Below, in pieces: positions 43,740-56,773 of a stretch of 64,000 nucleotides of DNA. This DNA comes from Moringa oleifera (Eukaryota > Streptophyta > Magnoliopsida > Brassicales > Moringaceae): positions 67,001 to 131,000 of the forward strand of contig JAJFZO010000049.1 of the NCBI GenBank assembly GCA_021397835.1. Reading direction: 5' to 3'. Positions within the stretch are counted from its first letter, which is position 1. Every line of letters begins with the position of its first letter. Position numbers and translations under genes: made by a program. The notes beneath the pieces are model-generated. The model worked only from the letters and a program-made list of their open reading frames with translations, did no database searches and had not been told where the DNA came from.

Positions 43740-46700
43740 AAGTGATCTTTTATCATGTACTATTGATTAACCTTAGCATAAAATATTGCAATTGGTTTTG
43801 TTATTTTGCTTTCTATGGAGGGTGGAGGGGAAGGGGAGGGCTGATTAGTGCCATTAGTTAATTTTTGTTTTCACTATATTAAGGCAGATCTGCTTACTCG
43901 ATATGGAGGTGTTGCTCCTAAACAGGCAGAAGAAGCACACGCGAATGTCATTGATCAGGTATTAAATCTTCATACATGCATCTAATTATGTGTGAGTTCC
44001 CTGGTATCCGTATCTTACTTGTTGAATGTGGATGGCCTTTGTAAGTCCATTTATGATAGTTTTCAAACCTTGTGTTGATGCACTGAATATTCATAACTTC
44101 ACATTTGTTTGCGTCATATTGGACGTTAGAACTGCAAATGCTTCAAGCCTATCATATTTAGTTCTGCATTTGATGCTGGCATTGGCCAAAATCTGTATTC
44201 CTGAAGTGCAGGTAGTACAAGAAGCACTTGATAAAGCTAATTTAACTGAGAAGGAGCTATCTGCAATTGCTGTTACCATTGGCCCTGGTCTAAGTCTTTG
44301 TCTTCGTGGTAATATGAAGATCGTTTTTTAACTGTTTCCCACTGCATTTACTTCCTTGCATTGCTGATGTGGAATTGTGTCTAAATTCCCATCCCCTTTT
44401 CTCTCCAGGCAGTCTCATCAGGAAGGAAAGTTTGAATTGTTAACTTACATTTTAGGCATCAGAGTACAAATTTGAAGACTAATTAAACAAAGTAAAAGTA
44501 TTTTACATGTGTGATCTAGGTTCTGTTGTTTGGTTCTTGTTAAAAATGAAGAAGGAATGTTGTTCAGCTATTTTATATTTTTCTTTACAATGTTGGCTAG
44601 GTTCGCTATCACTTTGTGAAGGCTTAACTTCGCAGTAACTGTAGCAAATTTTCTGTAACTTGGCTGCTCAGTCTTGTCCTCAACTAATTGAACTGGGTTC
44701 AGATAGAAATTTGATGCCTGCAAGATTGTTTTGATCAACTTGGGGAACTTTCTATGTTGTTTCAGATAAATTGGGTTTGATTTGTCAAATTTATAGTTGT
44801 CAATAGATAACAATCCGGTGAACTGATATGCAGTTAAATTTCCCAACCCTAGGTAGGGCAGTAAAAAATCATTTACAAGAAGAAACTCCTTATGTTATTT
44901 ACAATCATGATGCAGTTGGTGTGCAGAAGGCTCGGAAAATTGCGGGTACTTTTAGTCTGCCGATCGTTGGTGTACATCACATGGAGGCCCATGCTCTAGT
45001 GGCCAGGTGTAGTAACAACTGTTATAGGAATTCTGGAGGGGATGCACTTCCAAATACATTCAAATTGGACATGCTAAAACAAGTTACTTTTAGGTGATGT
45101 AAAATTGCTAATCTAATGTAATTCTTGCTTCTAGGTTAACAGAACAGGAATTACAATTTCCTTTCATGGCCCTCCTTATATCAGGTATTAAATTTTGTAC
45201 TGTTTTGTTCTTCCTGGTTTTTATTTTTTTCTGAGTTTACCAGTAGAATCAATTTATGAGAATAAAGGCTTTATATATATGTGTGTGTGTGTGCGCGCGT
45301 TACAAAACTGGTGATGTGATTGCATATGCAATTTGTGCTAAGTATGGTTGGAAACCTGTGGGAGATGGTAATCTTGTTTCTTGATTATCCACTTCATGCG
45401 CGTCAAAAGGGGTTGTAATCATGAAAGAAACTTGTCATGTCCAGAATGCTGTCTATCAGCATTCCTAGCAAGGGCCATACAGTCTAGATCAACAGTTTAG
45501 GTTAGGAAGGTTTATAGTGGTACCTTGTTTTTTTTTTTTTTTTTGTTGGTTCCTCCAAGGCGGTTAATATATCTATTAAGATCAAAACAGTCCTTGAATT
45601 CTGATTCTCATAATCACAACCAATCTTTTCTGTCTTGGAAATAGAAAGGTAAGGCTAAAACTTGATCTTTCAAGTCCTTTGAAGAAAATGAATCTGTCTG
45701 AGCCAGAGACGTTACAGTTGTTTTGATCTTTGTCTCAGAGAGTGCCAACTTGTCTTCCTTGTCCATATTGGCCTTATGAGCTTTCACTAACAATGATCCA
45801 TTTAAGAGGAGAACCTTCCTTTTGCTTTCTCATTTCTTTTTCTGCCTGTGAGGGATTGCAAACATTTCTGGTTGCACTGATCTATATCCAGGTGGACACA
45901 ATCTACTTGTTCTTGCTCATGATCTCGGCCAATACACACAACTTGGGACCACAATAGATGATGCAATAGGCGAGGCATTTGACAAGACAGCAAAATGGCT
46001 TGGCCTTGATATGAGGAGGAGTGGTGGACCAGCTGTTGAAGAGCTTGCTAGGGAGGGTGATGCAGAATCGGTTAAATTCTCTGTGGGTCTTCCTCAAGAT
46101 TCTATCAATTTCTCATTTGTTGCTTATGTTCAATAGTATGACATATGACTCTTATCAGTGTGTCTTTTTAGTGCCATTCTGAGTTTGATACTGCTTTGTG
46201 TTTTAGATTCCAATGAAACAACATAAAGATTGCAACTTCTCATATGCTGGTCTGAAGACCCAAGTGAGGCTGGCAATTGAATCCAAAAACATGTATGTAG
46301 AATAAGTCAATATCCAGAATCTCTTTGGAGGTTAAATTGCCTATCTATATCTGCTTGTTGAATTCTATTCAATTTTTCGTTCTTCTAGTTGAATCCTGAG
46401 ACTAGCTATAGGCTAAAAGAGGATAGTTGGCTCAAAATTGAATGGTCTTATAGGTTTATTGTATAAGTTGATATGGTTTTCTATCTTCTGTCGTGTCGTA
46501 ACTCTTGATGTCTGTTATGGCTCTACACAGTGATGCTAAGATTCCCATTTCTTCTGCAAGTAGCCAGGACAGAAGATCTCGAGCTGATATTGCTGCAGCT
46601 TTTCAGGTTAAATTTTTTTATTTTGCTGAAGGAAAAGGAAATGAGAAAAGCCTTTTTCTCTGCTGTTTTTGTTATGCCCCCCAAAACATTTATGTGTTTG

Positions 46701-47847
46701 ACTAAATTGTATTCTTGACATGCTTTACTCCATCGTGCAGCGGGTTGCAGTACTACATCTAGAGGAAAGGTCTGAACGGGCAATTGAGTGGGCATTGAAG
46801 ATTGAGCCTTCCATAAAATATCTGGTGAAATAGTTGTCTTTACACAGCCATAGTTTATTCACGCTAAGTCCTGTTAACTTTCCTTGTTTGCTGTGGCATA
46901 TGACATATTTCTCAACATTTCGCCTCATGCAGGTAGTATCTGGAGGTGTTGCATCAAATAAGTACGTTAGAGCTCGACTCAATGCTGTTGTCACGAAGAA
47001 CTGCCTACAACTTGTCTGCCCTCCTCCCAGCCTTTGCACTGACAACGGTAATGTCTTTGGCTTTGGACACATGTGTGGATGAATTGTAATGTTGTGGATA
47101 AAACAGGGACTCGTTTGAATGTAACAGATGGGTTTTGTCAAACCTGAGGATGTTACCTGTGTTGGCCAACTTCGAAGAGACATCACTTGCTGAAGGAAAC
47201 TACCGTATTATGAATAAGTAATTTATAAAAGACTGAATCAATGCCCTTAAACCTGATCTATATCGGTATAAACTGGAGAAATTTGCCTTAATGTGCTAGA
47301 AGGAAGTTACTGCATGTATAAACTACATGTATAAGAATCTTGTGCATCCACTCTGATGGAGGATCATGCCTTACTTTTTCTGTATAGGTGTGATGGTCGC
47401 GTGGACTGGCATTGAGAACTTTCTTGTTGGGAGATTTGATCCTCCACCACCAGCCAATGACCCTGAAGATTTTGTGGTATGTTTAAATCAGATTTCTGGT
47501 TTTTGTTTCCCTTCTACTTCTGTGAACTTCTCTGGTGCAGTTAAAACGCACACAAACATGTCCATTCTCCTCACAAATTTCTTTGTTGCCATCACCTTTT
47601 TTCTTTTTTGAATTTTGTTGAAACGGGACAGTAGCAAAAGGTTAACTGCATGGTTAAAATAGATGTTCCAACATGAATGGGCTAATTCCTACATCTTTAA
47701 TTTCTGATTTAGTATGATCTGCGGCCAAGGTGGCCTCTGGGGGAGGAGTACGCCAAAGGAAGAAGTGAAGCTCGTTCCTTAAGAAAGGCCCGGATTCATC
47801 CCTCACTTACATCTATCGTTCAAGCTTCTCTTCAGCAGCAAGCATAG
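42025..47847 (+). CDS. GCP1: Mitochondrial tRNA N6-threonylcarbamoyladenosine transferase (TsaD/Qri7/OSGEPL1 type)
   Basis: It transfers the threonylcarbamoyl group to A37 of ANN-decoding tRNAs in mitochondria. The Arabidopsis orthologue GCP1 (At2g45270) is needed for embryo development. The exons are 42025-42318, 42441-42485, 43884-43958, 44212-44308, 44916-45006, 45135-45184, 45892-46082, 46207-46292, 46531-46606, 46741-46824, 46933-47047, 47388-47476 and 47713-47847, giving 475 residues (Arabidopsis about 480). Residues 1-80 form a Ser/Arg-rich organellar presequence. The Kae1/TsaD ASKHA fold follows with [13 protein letters not shown] (about 86), [11 protein letters not shown], the metal-binding HMEAH (about 194), [55 protein letters not shown] and [12 protein letters not shown]. 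All catalytic-site motifs are intact. The presequence separates it from the cytosolic KEOPS Kae1. It is immediately upstream of RAD51C, as in Arabidopsis. Confidence 0.94.
43706..43737 (+). repeat. (TC)n microsatellite in GCP1 intron 2
   Basis: A nearly perfect run of about 16 TC units lies in the large second intron. It is the longest dinucleotide repeat in the window and a likely polymorphic marker. Nothing suggests a function. Confidence 0.9.
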
Positions 47848-48654
47848 AGGGTTCATGTGGAACAGTAGATCTCGTTTACCAGTGTCATCTAACTCCTTGG
47901 ACATACAGCCTCTTGAGCAGCACCATTTCTTTGGATAAGAAGCGGCATTGTTATAATGGCAGATCCTTCACCCTTGAACAAAGCTAGAAGAAGGGATGGT
48001 TTGCCAGTGTAGCCTGACTTGGCAATTGATAGAGGCATCAACTCTGCCAGGTATAGCTACCCAGAGCCATTTCTGACAGCAGTAAAGTTGTGGGATGGTA
48101 TAGCCAGAGGGGCAGTCAATATCTCAACAGTGGCTTCAGCCTTGAAGGAGCAACTGATTCTGATATTTATCCATATATGAATGAGTTGCCATTTACTATT
48201 TTATCCGGTTTGATATCATAATTCCAGATATCTTACAGTAGTATCCTGTTGGGATTTTAGTTTCTATCATTAGATAAACTGAAGACAAATTAACAAATTT
48301 CTCAGAGAAAGAACCAATTTGGGAGGCCATGACATCTTTTTTTTTTTTTTTGTTTTTGGGAGCTCTGATTCATGGGAAAATTAAGGCCATGCAAACATGG
48401 ATTTAAAGTTAAATGGGCAAATGCTGCTAAATAATCATTGTTCATTTTGCCCACGAATGATGCTCAGGCTTTTCATCAATTTGGAAAATGTTATTCTCAA
48501 ATGCAAGGGTTGATTCAATCCATGGGCTCGGCCCAACTCGTCCACTTGATCCGATCCGTTATGATTTGTACAACATATAAAAGGGCCTTGACTAAAGCAA
48601 CCCATTTTGGCGGCAAAATCCTGGTAGCGTTGCCACTGCCTTTACACATGCGAG
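47848..48654 (+). promoter_or_regulatory. GCP1 3' UTR and RAD51C promoter
   Basis: Bases 47848-48300 are the probable GCP1 3' UTR. The RAD51C promoter has TGGGCT at 48523-48528 and, on the other strand, GGCCCA at 48530-48535 (site II pair). It also has TATAAAAG at 48576-48583, about 75 bases before the RAD51C ATG. Site II elements with TATA-like sequence fit expression in dividing cells, as expected for a recombination gene. No other gene was found. Confidence 0.5.
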
Positions 48655-51600
48655 ATGGATGTGTGGAGGCTACCATTGTCGGCGTCTCAGAGAGGGAAAC
48701 TAATATCAGCGGGCTATACTTGTTTCTCTTCACTTTCTTCCGTCTCTTCCTCTGATCTTGCTCGAGGTTTTCTTTTTCCTATTTCTTTTCTCTGTCTACT
48801 TTATCATAGCTTATATCACTAAATTCGCTTGTAAATTATTGGAACAATATTCTTGTTCATGTAAATTAGTAAATGTGCTAGGTGTTTGCCTTTATTACTG
48901 TCCAAGGTACCGAACCGCCTCCCGTGCCTTGAATATGTGAAGACCTTGATTTATTTGGCTAAATAGTGAATATTGGGAATTTTATAAAAATCTTTTTGAA
49001 TGTCCTACTTACATCCTACTATTTTAGAGTAATGTTATTAAGGAGCCTGGCAATCTCTGATTTGCATATGGGAAAAGAAGTTTAGTGCCACTAACACGCT
49101 GATTACTCAAATTTATCGACGTATTGATTTGATTGTATTACCTGATTGTTTTTACGCATGGGTTCTTAATGTTCCAGACCTACAGATTGTAGAATTAATG
49201 TCCTCGGTGGCATCTAATTCATACAATAAATCAAATCTTATTGTGTGGCATCCATTATACTTCCATTGCTGATCTTTTGGTTATGCATATTGTATTTTTT
49301 TCTTGTGAAATTCTAATGCAGTATATTGCTTGTTCTTTGTACTGAAGCAGATTTGAACATTTCGGAGAGTGAAGCGCGTGAAATTCTGAAGGTTGCATCG
49401 CATGGTAGGACATCGGACTTGCCTGGTGGAAGTTCTATTATCAATGGTAATATTTATTTTTCTCTTTGACATGTAGTGGCTTCTTTTTTGAGTTTTTCTT
49501 CGTGAACTGAGCTGAGTCCCAATATGAGTTCCAAGCATGGCTTTGAAACAACAGTATGCTCATATGTAGTACTCTTATCCTCGTTGATCACTTTCTTGTG
49601 GCCTTATAAAGACGATTTGTTAAGTTTGCATCTCATGTAGGTGCGCAGAATGCCTGGGATATGCTCCATGAGGAGGAATCATTGACACGCATCACTACAT
49701 CTTGTGCAGATCTAGATAACATATTGGGTGGTGGAATAAATTGCAAAGAAGTTACTGAAATTGGTTAGTCATTGTTTCTTATTTCTCCCCTGGACTTATT
49801 AATTTGTTGAGTAGCAATCAGCGTGAACTTCATTTAGGAGCATAAATAATCAGCAAATCTTCTGGTGAAGTAATTTTCTTATCCTTTGCTGATAATTATA
49901 GGTGGGGTGCCAGGGATCGGTAAAACACAGTTAGGGTATGAGTTGTTCTCCTTCTAGTTTTACTCTCTTGTTGGTTTTTCTTTTGGCATTAATTTATCTG
50001 AATTTACAGGATTCAACTTGCAGTGAATGTTCAAATCCCACATGAATTTGGTGGCCTTGAAGGAAAGGCAATATACATAGGCAAGTGTCATGATATGCTT
50101 GCCAGTTCTTGAGCGTTGCTTTGAACTGATTTACTATCGGGTTGCAAGGCTCTGAGACTATACTTGTTTGGTACCTAGATACGGAAGGTAGCTTTATGGT
50201 GGAGCGTGCTCTACAAATTGCTGAAGCATGCATTGAGGACATGTCAGAAAATAATGGATTTTTAAGGAAGGATCTTCAAGCACACCAAGTTAAATTGCAT
50301 CCCAAGGATATGCTGGCAAATATATTCTATTTCCGTGTCTGCAGTTACACTGAGCAAATAGCCCTGATTAATCACCTAGATAAGTTCATTTCAGAGCATA
50401 AAGATGTAGGTATAGTTCTAGAATATGTGCCAGTTAATAGCTCAGCTAATGGTTTACATTCTGTTGTGCTCCAGTATATTTCTGTTGAGGCACTGCTCCA
50501 TGTTTGATATTTCAATTGACGATGATGCTAAGCAAACATAGATAGTCCTTTTTAATTGAATTGGTTGTACTTTGGTGGTTCCTTTATGTGTGATTGTGTT
50601 TCGTTGTATGTTAATGCATGCTTTCCTAACCTCAAAAAGAATGCAACTTGTCGTTCGCATATGCTTCTGTGCCTTGTTGTCTCCTATTCTGATTGCATCT
50701 TTTTATGTGAACCAAAGGTGGTTGTCTGAATAATCTATTGTTCTGTTTCCTTTGTTAATTTATTGCAAAAGCTATTTGAAGTAGACTGACATTTCATGGC
50801 TGTTGCAGGTTAAGGTTGTTATTATAGACAGTATTACTTTCCATTTCCGCCAAGAATTTGATGATTTGGCCCTAAGAACTCGGTTGCTTGGTGGAATGGC
50901 TTTAAAGTTGATGAAGCTTGCAACAAACTTCAGTTTGGCGGTAATTAAAAAAAAAAGTTCTTATTCTGGACTTCTAGTTACTGGTCCATTATTCTGGTTC
51001 ACAAAGATGCCATTTTAATGCTATACATAGAAATTGTGTTCAGATCCCCTTAAAAGTGGAAAGATAATTCATTTATAATTTTAGAAAACCAGTTGGCAGA
51101 TAGACAAAGTCAATATTTTGGATAGAGCTTGTTATTCTTATTTTAGGCTCGCCAAGCATGCCTTAATGTACTGCAGTTGCTATCGCTACTGCATAACATT
51201 TTGACTTTTGTGGTCTATCTGCCATTATCTTATGATTACACATTTTGCTTCCTATCTCCTTTTTGCAGGTTGTTATGTTGAATCAGGTAACCACCAAGTA
51301 TACAGAAGGCTCCTTCCAGCTAACCCTCGCACTAGGTAAGTTCATTAGTGTTTAAACTGTTTTATGCCACCTAAATTTTCTGGTTTCATGGTTTCTGTTG
51401 TCATTACATTGATTAGATTTGATTCTGTATTTGCATAATCAGAATGTTTAAAGTTTGTTTTGTCATCACAACTGAATAGGTGATAGCTGGTCTCATTCTT
51501 GCACTACTCGGATTATTTTGTTCTGGAATGGGAACGAACGTTATGCTTATATCGACAAGTCACCCTCTCTTCGATCAGCATCAGCTCCTTATTCCGTGAC

Positions 51601-51655
51601 TTGTAGAGGAATCCGAAATTCTGCCCAAAACTGTAAACGGATCAAGATGATGTGA
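48655..51655 (+). CDS. RAD51C: DNA repair protein RAD51C (RAD51 paralogue 3)
   Basis: A RecA-fold ATPase paralogue that works with XRCC3 and RAD51B/RAD51D/XRCC2 in homologous recombination, meiosis and strand exchange. The exons are 48655-48766, 49351-49446, 49641-49763, 49902-49935, 50010-50080, 50179-50405, 50809-50940, 51269-51335 and 51480-51655, giving 345 residues (Arabidopsis about 363). The N-terminal exon supplies [10 protein letters not shown] and SSDLAR of the helix-hairpin-helix part. [19 protein letters not shown] leads into Walker [11 protein letters not shown] (about 111-120). [20 protein letters not shown] and Walker B VVIIDS (about 224) follow, then [13 protein letters not shown] and GDSWSHSC. 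The C-terminus KRIKMM is a likely nuclear signal. The intron after exon 5 uses a GC donor (50081). The ATG at 48648 is out of frame, so 48655 is the start. Gene order GCP1-RAD51C-transketolase is as in Arabidopsis. Confidence 0.94.
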
Positions 51656-53229
51656 GATTGTAACTGGATTTCTTTTTTAGGATAAGAATATGTTTCTTTG
51701 CTTTAATTATTCTCCTAAGATAAGTTTGCCATCCTTCAGTGAGCTGCAAATGATCATAGAGCTTAAGAAACTCAAAACATAATCTAGAGATGGAAAATGA
51801 ATTTCTTTCATGCACTGTATGTATGTATCATGGAGACAACAAAGTTGGTAACTTTGATTAATGTTGTTTTACCTTTGGGTGTTTCCTTGGACCTGATTCT
51901 TCAGTCTTATATTGTTTATATCTGCAAGTTAATTGGCATAGGGCCCAACCGCGAAGACATGGAGCACCTGGTAATCCCAATTGCTTTCTGGTCAAAATTG
52001 TAGATCCTAGCAATCTGGCTGATGGAATACATTGTTTAGATCCAAGTAATGGTTTGACCAATGAAACTCCACATTGTTTAGAAGCAAAATAACTTGATTT
52101 GCAGATGACTTGGTAGCGTGCAAAGGGCTTTCCATTGCTTTTTTTCTTTTTTTAATTTCATTTTACTCCTGTGCAGTTGATCTCATACAACCTTAAATTC
52201 AAAGTCTGCATGATAATGGCAGCCTGTGATCCATGCTTTTCACCTAGTTCAAATAGGTAGGTGAGTATGTGCAAAAGAAAGTATACAAAAAGGATTCCTG
52301 CATGTTTAATTTGGTGGCTAACTTTTGCAATATTATAAAGCAATTTTCATCTTAAAGCAAATTGTTCTTCTTGACCAGCCATCCACCAACCCACTTTGAG
52401 TTTTACTTGCCAACCTAACTCCTATCACTACATCGGCAAATTATGTCTTCCATCCACATCCGAATCTGGTACTGAATTGCAATTCCATCACTGTGACCAG
52501 CCAGTTAAATTTCATGAAAGATTTAAAAGTCAGAAAGTGAAAGTCCTTTGTAATGGCTTGTTTTCTTCTACTTATAACCCTTTTCAGAAGGCCTGAATCT
52601 GACCTGCAATTATCACAAAAGTCTAAATATTGAAACATTTGCATGAGAAATTTTTGAGTCATTTTGTAATTAGTATATCTTGTTTCAGAAAACTATACTT
52701 CTCTTCTAAAGAGTCCAATCTCAGAAATTAATGGAAATTTAAAATAGTTAATTAAGATAAAACATTAACTTAGCATCAAAATATACATATAATGAATAAT
52801 AGGAAATTATCTGGTAAATATAATTATTAACTTCTTTTGATGCTTCTATGGTTCGGTTGCCTCGGAAAACAAAAGGGAATATCAATAAAAAGGATAATGG
52901 TGAAATAGGGAGAACTTATTAAGACAGAATTGATTAAAAATGAAAGGCAGAGGGCCTTTCTAAGTTCTACCCACAGTCAACGGTGGAGATGTCTCCTCTT
53001 CGAATCTAATGGCTAGCTGCCCCCACCTGCCCCTTTGTGGAGACGAGAAGATCAATATCGCTGTTGGCCCTCTGTCTCTCTCTCTCTCTGTCTCTCCGTC
53101 TCTCAATAAAACCAAACACATCTCCTCTCTCTCCACAAACGCTGGTTAGTGAGAGGGTGATATCTCCAAGGCTCCAACGGACAGTTCCCTCTCTCTGTCT
53201 CTCGGTAAGACAGGACAGCAACTACAACA
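51656..53229. other. RAD51C 3' UTR, spacer and transketolase promoter/leader
   Basis: Up to about 52700 the sequence is 3' UTR and spacer with only chance ORFs (51797, 52396 +; 52061, 52662 -). The segment 52740-52900 is very AT-rich. The transketolase leader contains a CT-rich run at 53071-53103 and further CTCTC blocks to 53205. These Y-patch-like pyrimidine leaders are usual in plant genes for photosynthetic enzymes. No clear TATA box was chosen. Confidence 0.45.
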
Positions 53230-56200
53230 ATGGCTTCTACTTCATCTCTGACCCTGTCACAAGCCCTTCTGGCTCGAGCCATATCGCACCATAGCTCAAC
53301 CCAGTCCACGGACCACCGAGTCTCCCTCTCTGCTCTCTCTCTCCCCTCATTTTCCGGGCTTAAGTCCACAACATCATCCTCAGCACGCGGCGGCAGCTCC
53401 CGTCGTCGCCTTCCAGCTCGTCACCACATTAATCGCCCGGTGCGCGCCGCCGCTGTGGAGACCCTCAACACCACCACTGAGGCCTCCCTGGTGGAGAAAT
53501 CGATCAACACGATTAGGTTCTTGGCCATTGATGCTGTTGAGAAGGCAAAGTCGGGCCACCCAGGCCTGCCTATGGGCTGTGCCCCGATGGGTCATATCTT
53601 GTACGATGAGGTCATGAGATACAACCCCAAGAGCCCTTATTGGTTCAATCGTGATCGGTTCGTTTTGTCTGCTGGGCACGGGTGTATGTTGCAGTATGCT
53701 CTTCTTCACCTTGCTGGCTATGACAGCGTCCTGGTGGGTTTTGTTTAGAAGCTTTGATTTGGATCTGCCTGTGGTTGTTTCAAATTCGAGTGACTGAGTA
53801 AAAATTTGGTTTGTATTTCTTTTTCAATTGGAGAGGAAGCTTCATTTTGTGCCTCATATAGGTAAAGAATCTCAGAAATGGCTAAAATGGCTTAACAGAC
53901 AACTGCTTTTTTCAGAACATGGGTACCTATTTTTCATCAGCTCATTTCTTGTGATTATGTTGATTTTCTGTTTCTGCCAGAACTGGTCTAGACTTTTTAT
54001 GTTTGTTTAGTTCCTAGGCATTTTGATCTGATTGAATATGCATGTTAACTGATAGTCACGTTTTTGATAGGTAATATGTGATTACTAGATTTATTTGTGC
54101 AGCATATTCCACTGTATCTAATTAAATTTCTTGAAAATGAATCATGGGATTTGGGATACTATCTATTGGGCTGTCATTGTCTTTTTATCTAGTTTTGTTC
54201 CGGTCAGAGTTTGGTAAGAATTTCTTTTACTTCACTGAAAATTGTTTTGATTGGATCATTACCAGGAAGAAGACTTGAAGAGTTTCCGTCAGTGGGGAAG
54301 CAGGACCCCCGGACACCCAGAGAACTTTGAGACTCCTGGCATTGAAGTCACTACTGGTTGGCCTTCCATCTTCAAAGTCTTTTTATGTTTTTCTTACTAT
54401 ATGTTGTCAAGTTTAATAAAATCTAATAAATGTCTGTTTATGCACAAACTTTCCTTTATGTAGGTCCTCTTGGGCAGGGTATTGCAAATGCTGTTGGTTT
54501 GGCACTTGCAGAGAAGCATTTGGCTGCCAGATATAACAAACCAGACAATGAAATTGTTGATCATTACACGTAACTACCAAGATCTCTCTGCTCATAGCTT
54601 TTCATTTTTACTACCTATTTAAATATTGAAATTAAATTTTCTTACCTTGTATGGATTAATGGTATTTGATCTGATTTCTCTAGGTACGTTATTCTGGGAG
54701 ATGGTTGTCAAATGGAGGGAATATCAAATGAAGTTTGTTCTCTGGCTGGGCATTGGGGACTTGGGAAGCTTATAGCCCTGTATGATGACAACCACATTTC
54801 TATTGATGGTGACACAGAGATCGCCTTTACTGAGAGTGTAGACAAGCGTTTTGAGGGTCTGGGCTGGCATGTTATCTGGGTGAAGAATGGAAACACTGGC
54901 TATGATGAGATTCGTGCTGCCATAAAGGAAGCAAAGGCTGTCAAAGACAAACCCACTTTGATCAAGGTTAATTTTTTTTTTCTTTTTCATGTGTAGATTA
55001 TTATAATCTGAATTAGTTCTTTAAGGAAAAATGGTTTCCAGGAGACCTCTATGCTAGTCATATGGACTTGAATATTCCTGAAGTTCCACCCATCATTTTG
55101 TTATACCTGTTTTGAATGAAATAAAAGGCTGAAATGGATTTTTTTTGTTTTTCCTGTATGCACTGAAATTAGTTTTACATTTATACTGATTCTTCTAAAA
55201 CTTGCAGGTGACTACAACCATTGGTTATGGATCTCCAAACAAGGCAAACACATACAGTGTTCATGGGAGTGCACTGGGTGAAAAGGAAGTTGATGCTACT
55301 AGGAAGAACCTTGGTTGGCCATATGAGCCTTTCCATGTGCCTGAAGATGTTAAAAAGTAAGTAGAGGTAGGTTTCTTGCCATTTGAACTTCTATGCCTGT
55401 TCTTATATTTATTTCTCTGCCAGGCACTGGAGTCGTCATGCCCCTGAAGGAGCTGGTCTTGAAGCAGAATGGAATGCCAAATTTGCGGAGTATGAGAAGA
55501 AGTACAAGGAGGAAGCTGCAGAGCTGAAGTCTATCATCAAGGGTGAATTCCCTGCTGGTTGGGAGAAAGCGCTTCCGGTTAGTAGAGCTTTAACCTCAAT
55601 CTTATGTAATCTTTGACTTTCTTGTATATACTTCGTTCTTCAAAAAGTAAAAATAAAAATGCCAGCATAAAGCATTTGTAGGGGCTTAAAGCTGCTGTAT
55701 CCTCTTAGCAATATCTCGAGCAAGCTCTTTTGTGCAATTAATACAATGAGAGACTAGTACGCATGCAACATGGATCTCTCTCTTTTTAAAGGTTTCTGTT
55801 TTGAATTTCCCAGACATACACACCGGAGAGCCCAGCTGATGCTACCAGAAATCTATCTCAACAATGTCTTAATGCCCTTGCTAAGGTTCTACCAGGTCTC
55901 CTTGGTGGCAGTGCAGATCTTGCTTCTTCCAACATGACATTGCTAAAAATGTTTGGGGACTTCCAAAAGGACACACCAGAAGAACGTAATGTTAGGTTTG
56001 GTGTTAGAGAGCATGGAATGGGAGCCATCTGCAATGGCATTGCACTTCACAGCCCTGGGCTGATTCCATACTGTGCAACTTTCTTTGTATTCACAGATTA
56101 CATGAGAGCTGCGATGAGGATTTCTGCTTTATGTGAAGCTGGGGTCATCTATGTTATGACCCATGATTCCATTGGTCTTGGAGAGGATGGACCAACCCAC

Positions 56201-56773
56201 CAGCCAATTGAACACTTGGCAAGTTTCCGTGCCATGCCTAACATCTTGATGCTTCGCCCAGCTGATGGAAATGAAACTGCTGGTGCATACAAAGTTGCTG
56301 TTCTCAATCGGAAGAGACCTTCTATCCTTGCCCTCTCTCGGCAAAAATTGGCTCAACTTCCTGGAACCTCTATCGAGGGGGTTGAGAAGGGTGGCTATAT
56401 CATTTCTGACAATTCTTCAGGTAACAAGCCAGATGTAATTTTGATTGGAACTGGTTCTGAGTTGGAAATTGCTGCTAAGGCTGCTGAGGAACTCAGAAAG
56501 GAAGGGAAGGCTGTTAGAGTTGTGTCCTTAGTCTCTTGGGAGCTTTTTGATGAGCAATCAGATGCCTACAAGGAAAGTGTTTTGCCAGCTTCTGTATCAG
56601 CTAGGGTTAGCATTGAAGCTGGGTCAACATTTGGGTGGGAGAAGATTGTTGGAAGCAAAGGAAAGTCAATTGGCATTGACCGGTTTGGGGCCAGTGCACC
56701 AGCAGGCATATTATACAAGGAGTTTGGACTTACTGCAGAGGACGTAGTTGCAGCAGCCAAGGAAGTTAGCTAG
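53230..56773 (+). CDS. TKL: Transketolase, chloroplastic
   Basis: A thiamine-diphosphate enzyme of the Calvin cycle and plastid pentose-phosphate pathway; it produces xylulose-5-phosphate and erythrose-4-phosphate. The exons are 53230-53733, 54266-54356, 54464-54569, 54684-54966, 55208-55356, 55424-55577 and 55814-56773, giving 748 residues, the usual length for plant plastid forms. Residues 1 to about 75 are a Ser-rich transit peptide ending near [11 protein letters not shown]. The mature enzyme has [15 protein letters not shown], the second signature [21 protein letters not shown] in part, the ThDP/Mg motif GDGCQMEG with DDN about 26 residues later, [19 protein letters not shown], and [20 protein letters not shown] with the catalytic Glu. 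[19 protein letters not shown] and the C-terminal [17 protein letters not shown] domain follow. A poly(A) signal AATAAA is at 56866-56871. In Arabidopsis TKL2 (At2g45290) is in this position and TKL1 (At3g60750) in the duplicate block. Confidence 0.97.

Noticed and set aside
53006..53369. Minus-strand ORFs over the transketolase leader, rich in Arg and Glu
   Set aside because: They arise from the CT-rich leader read in reverse.
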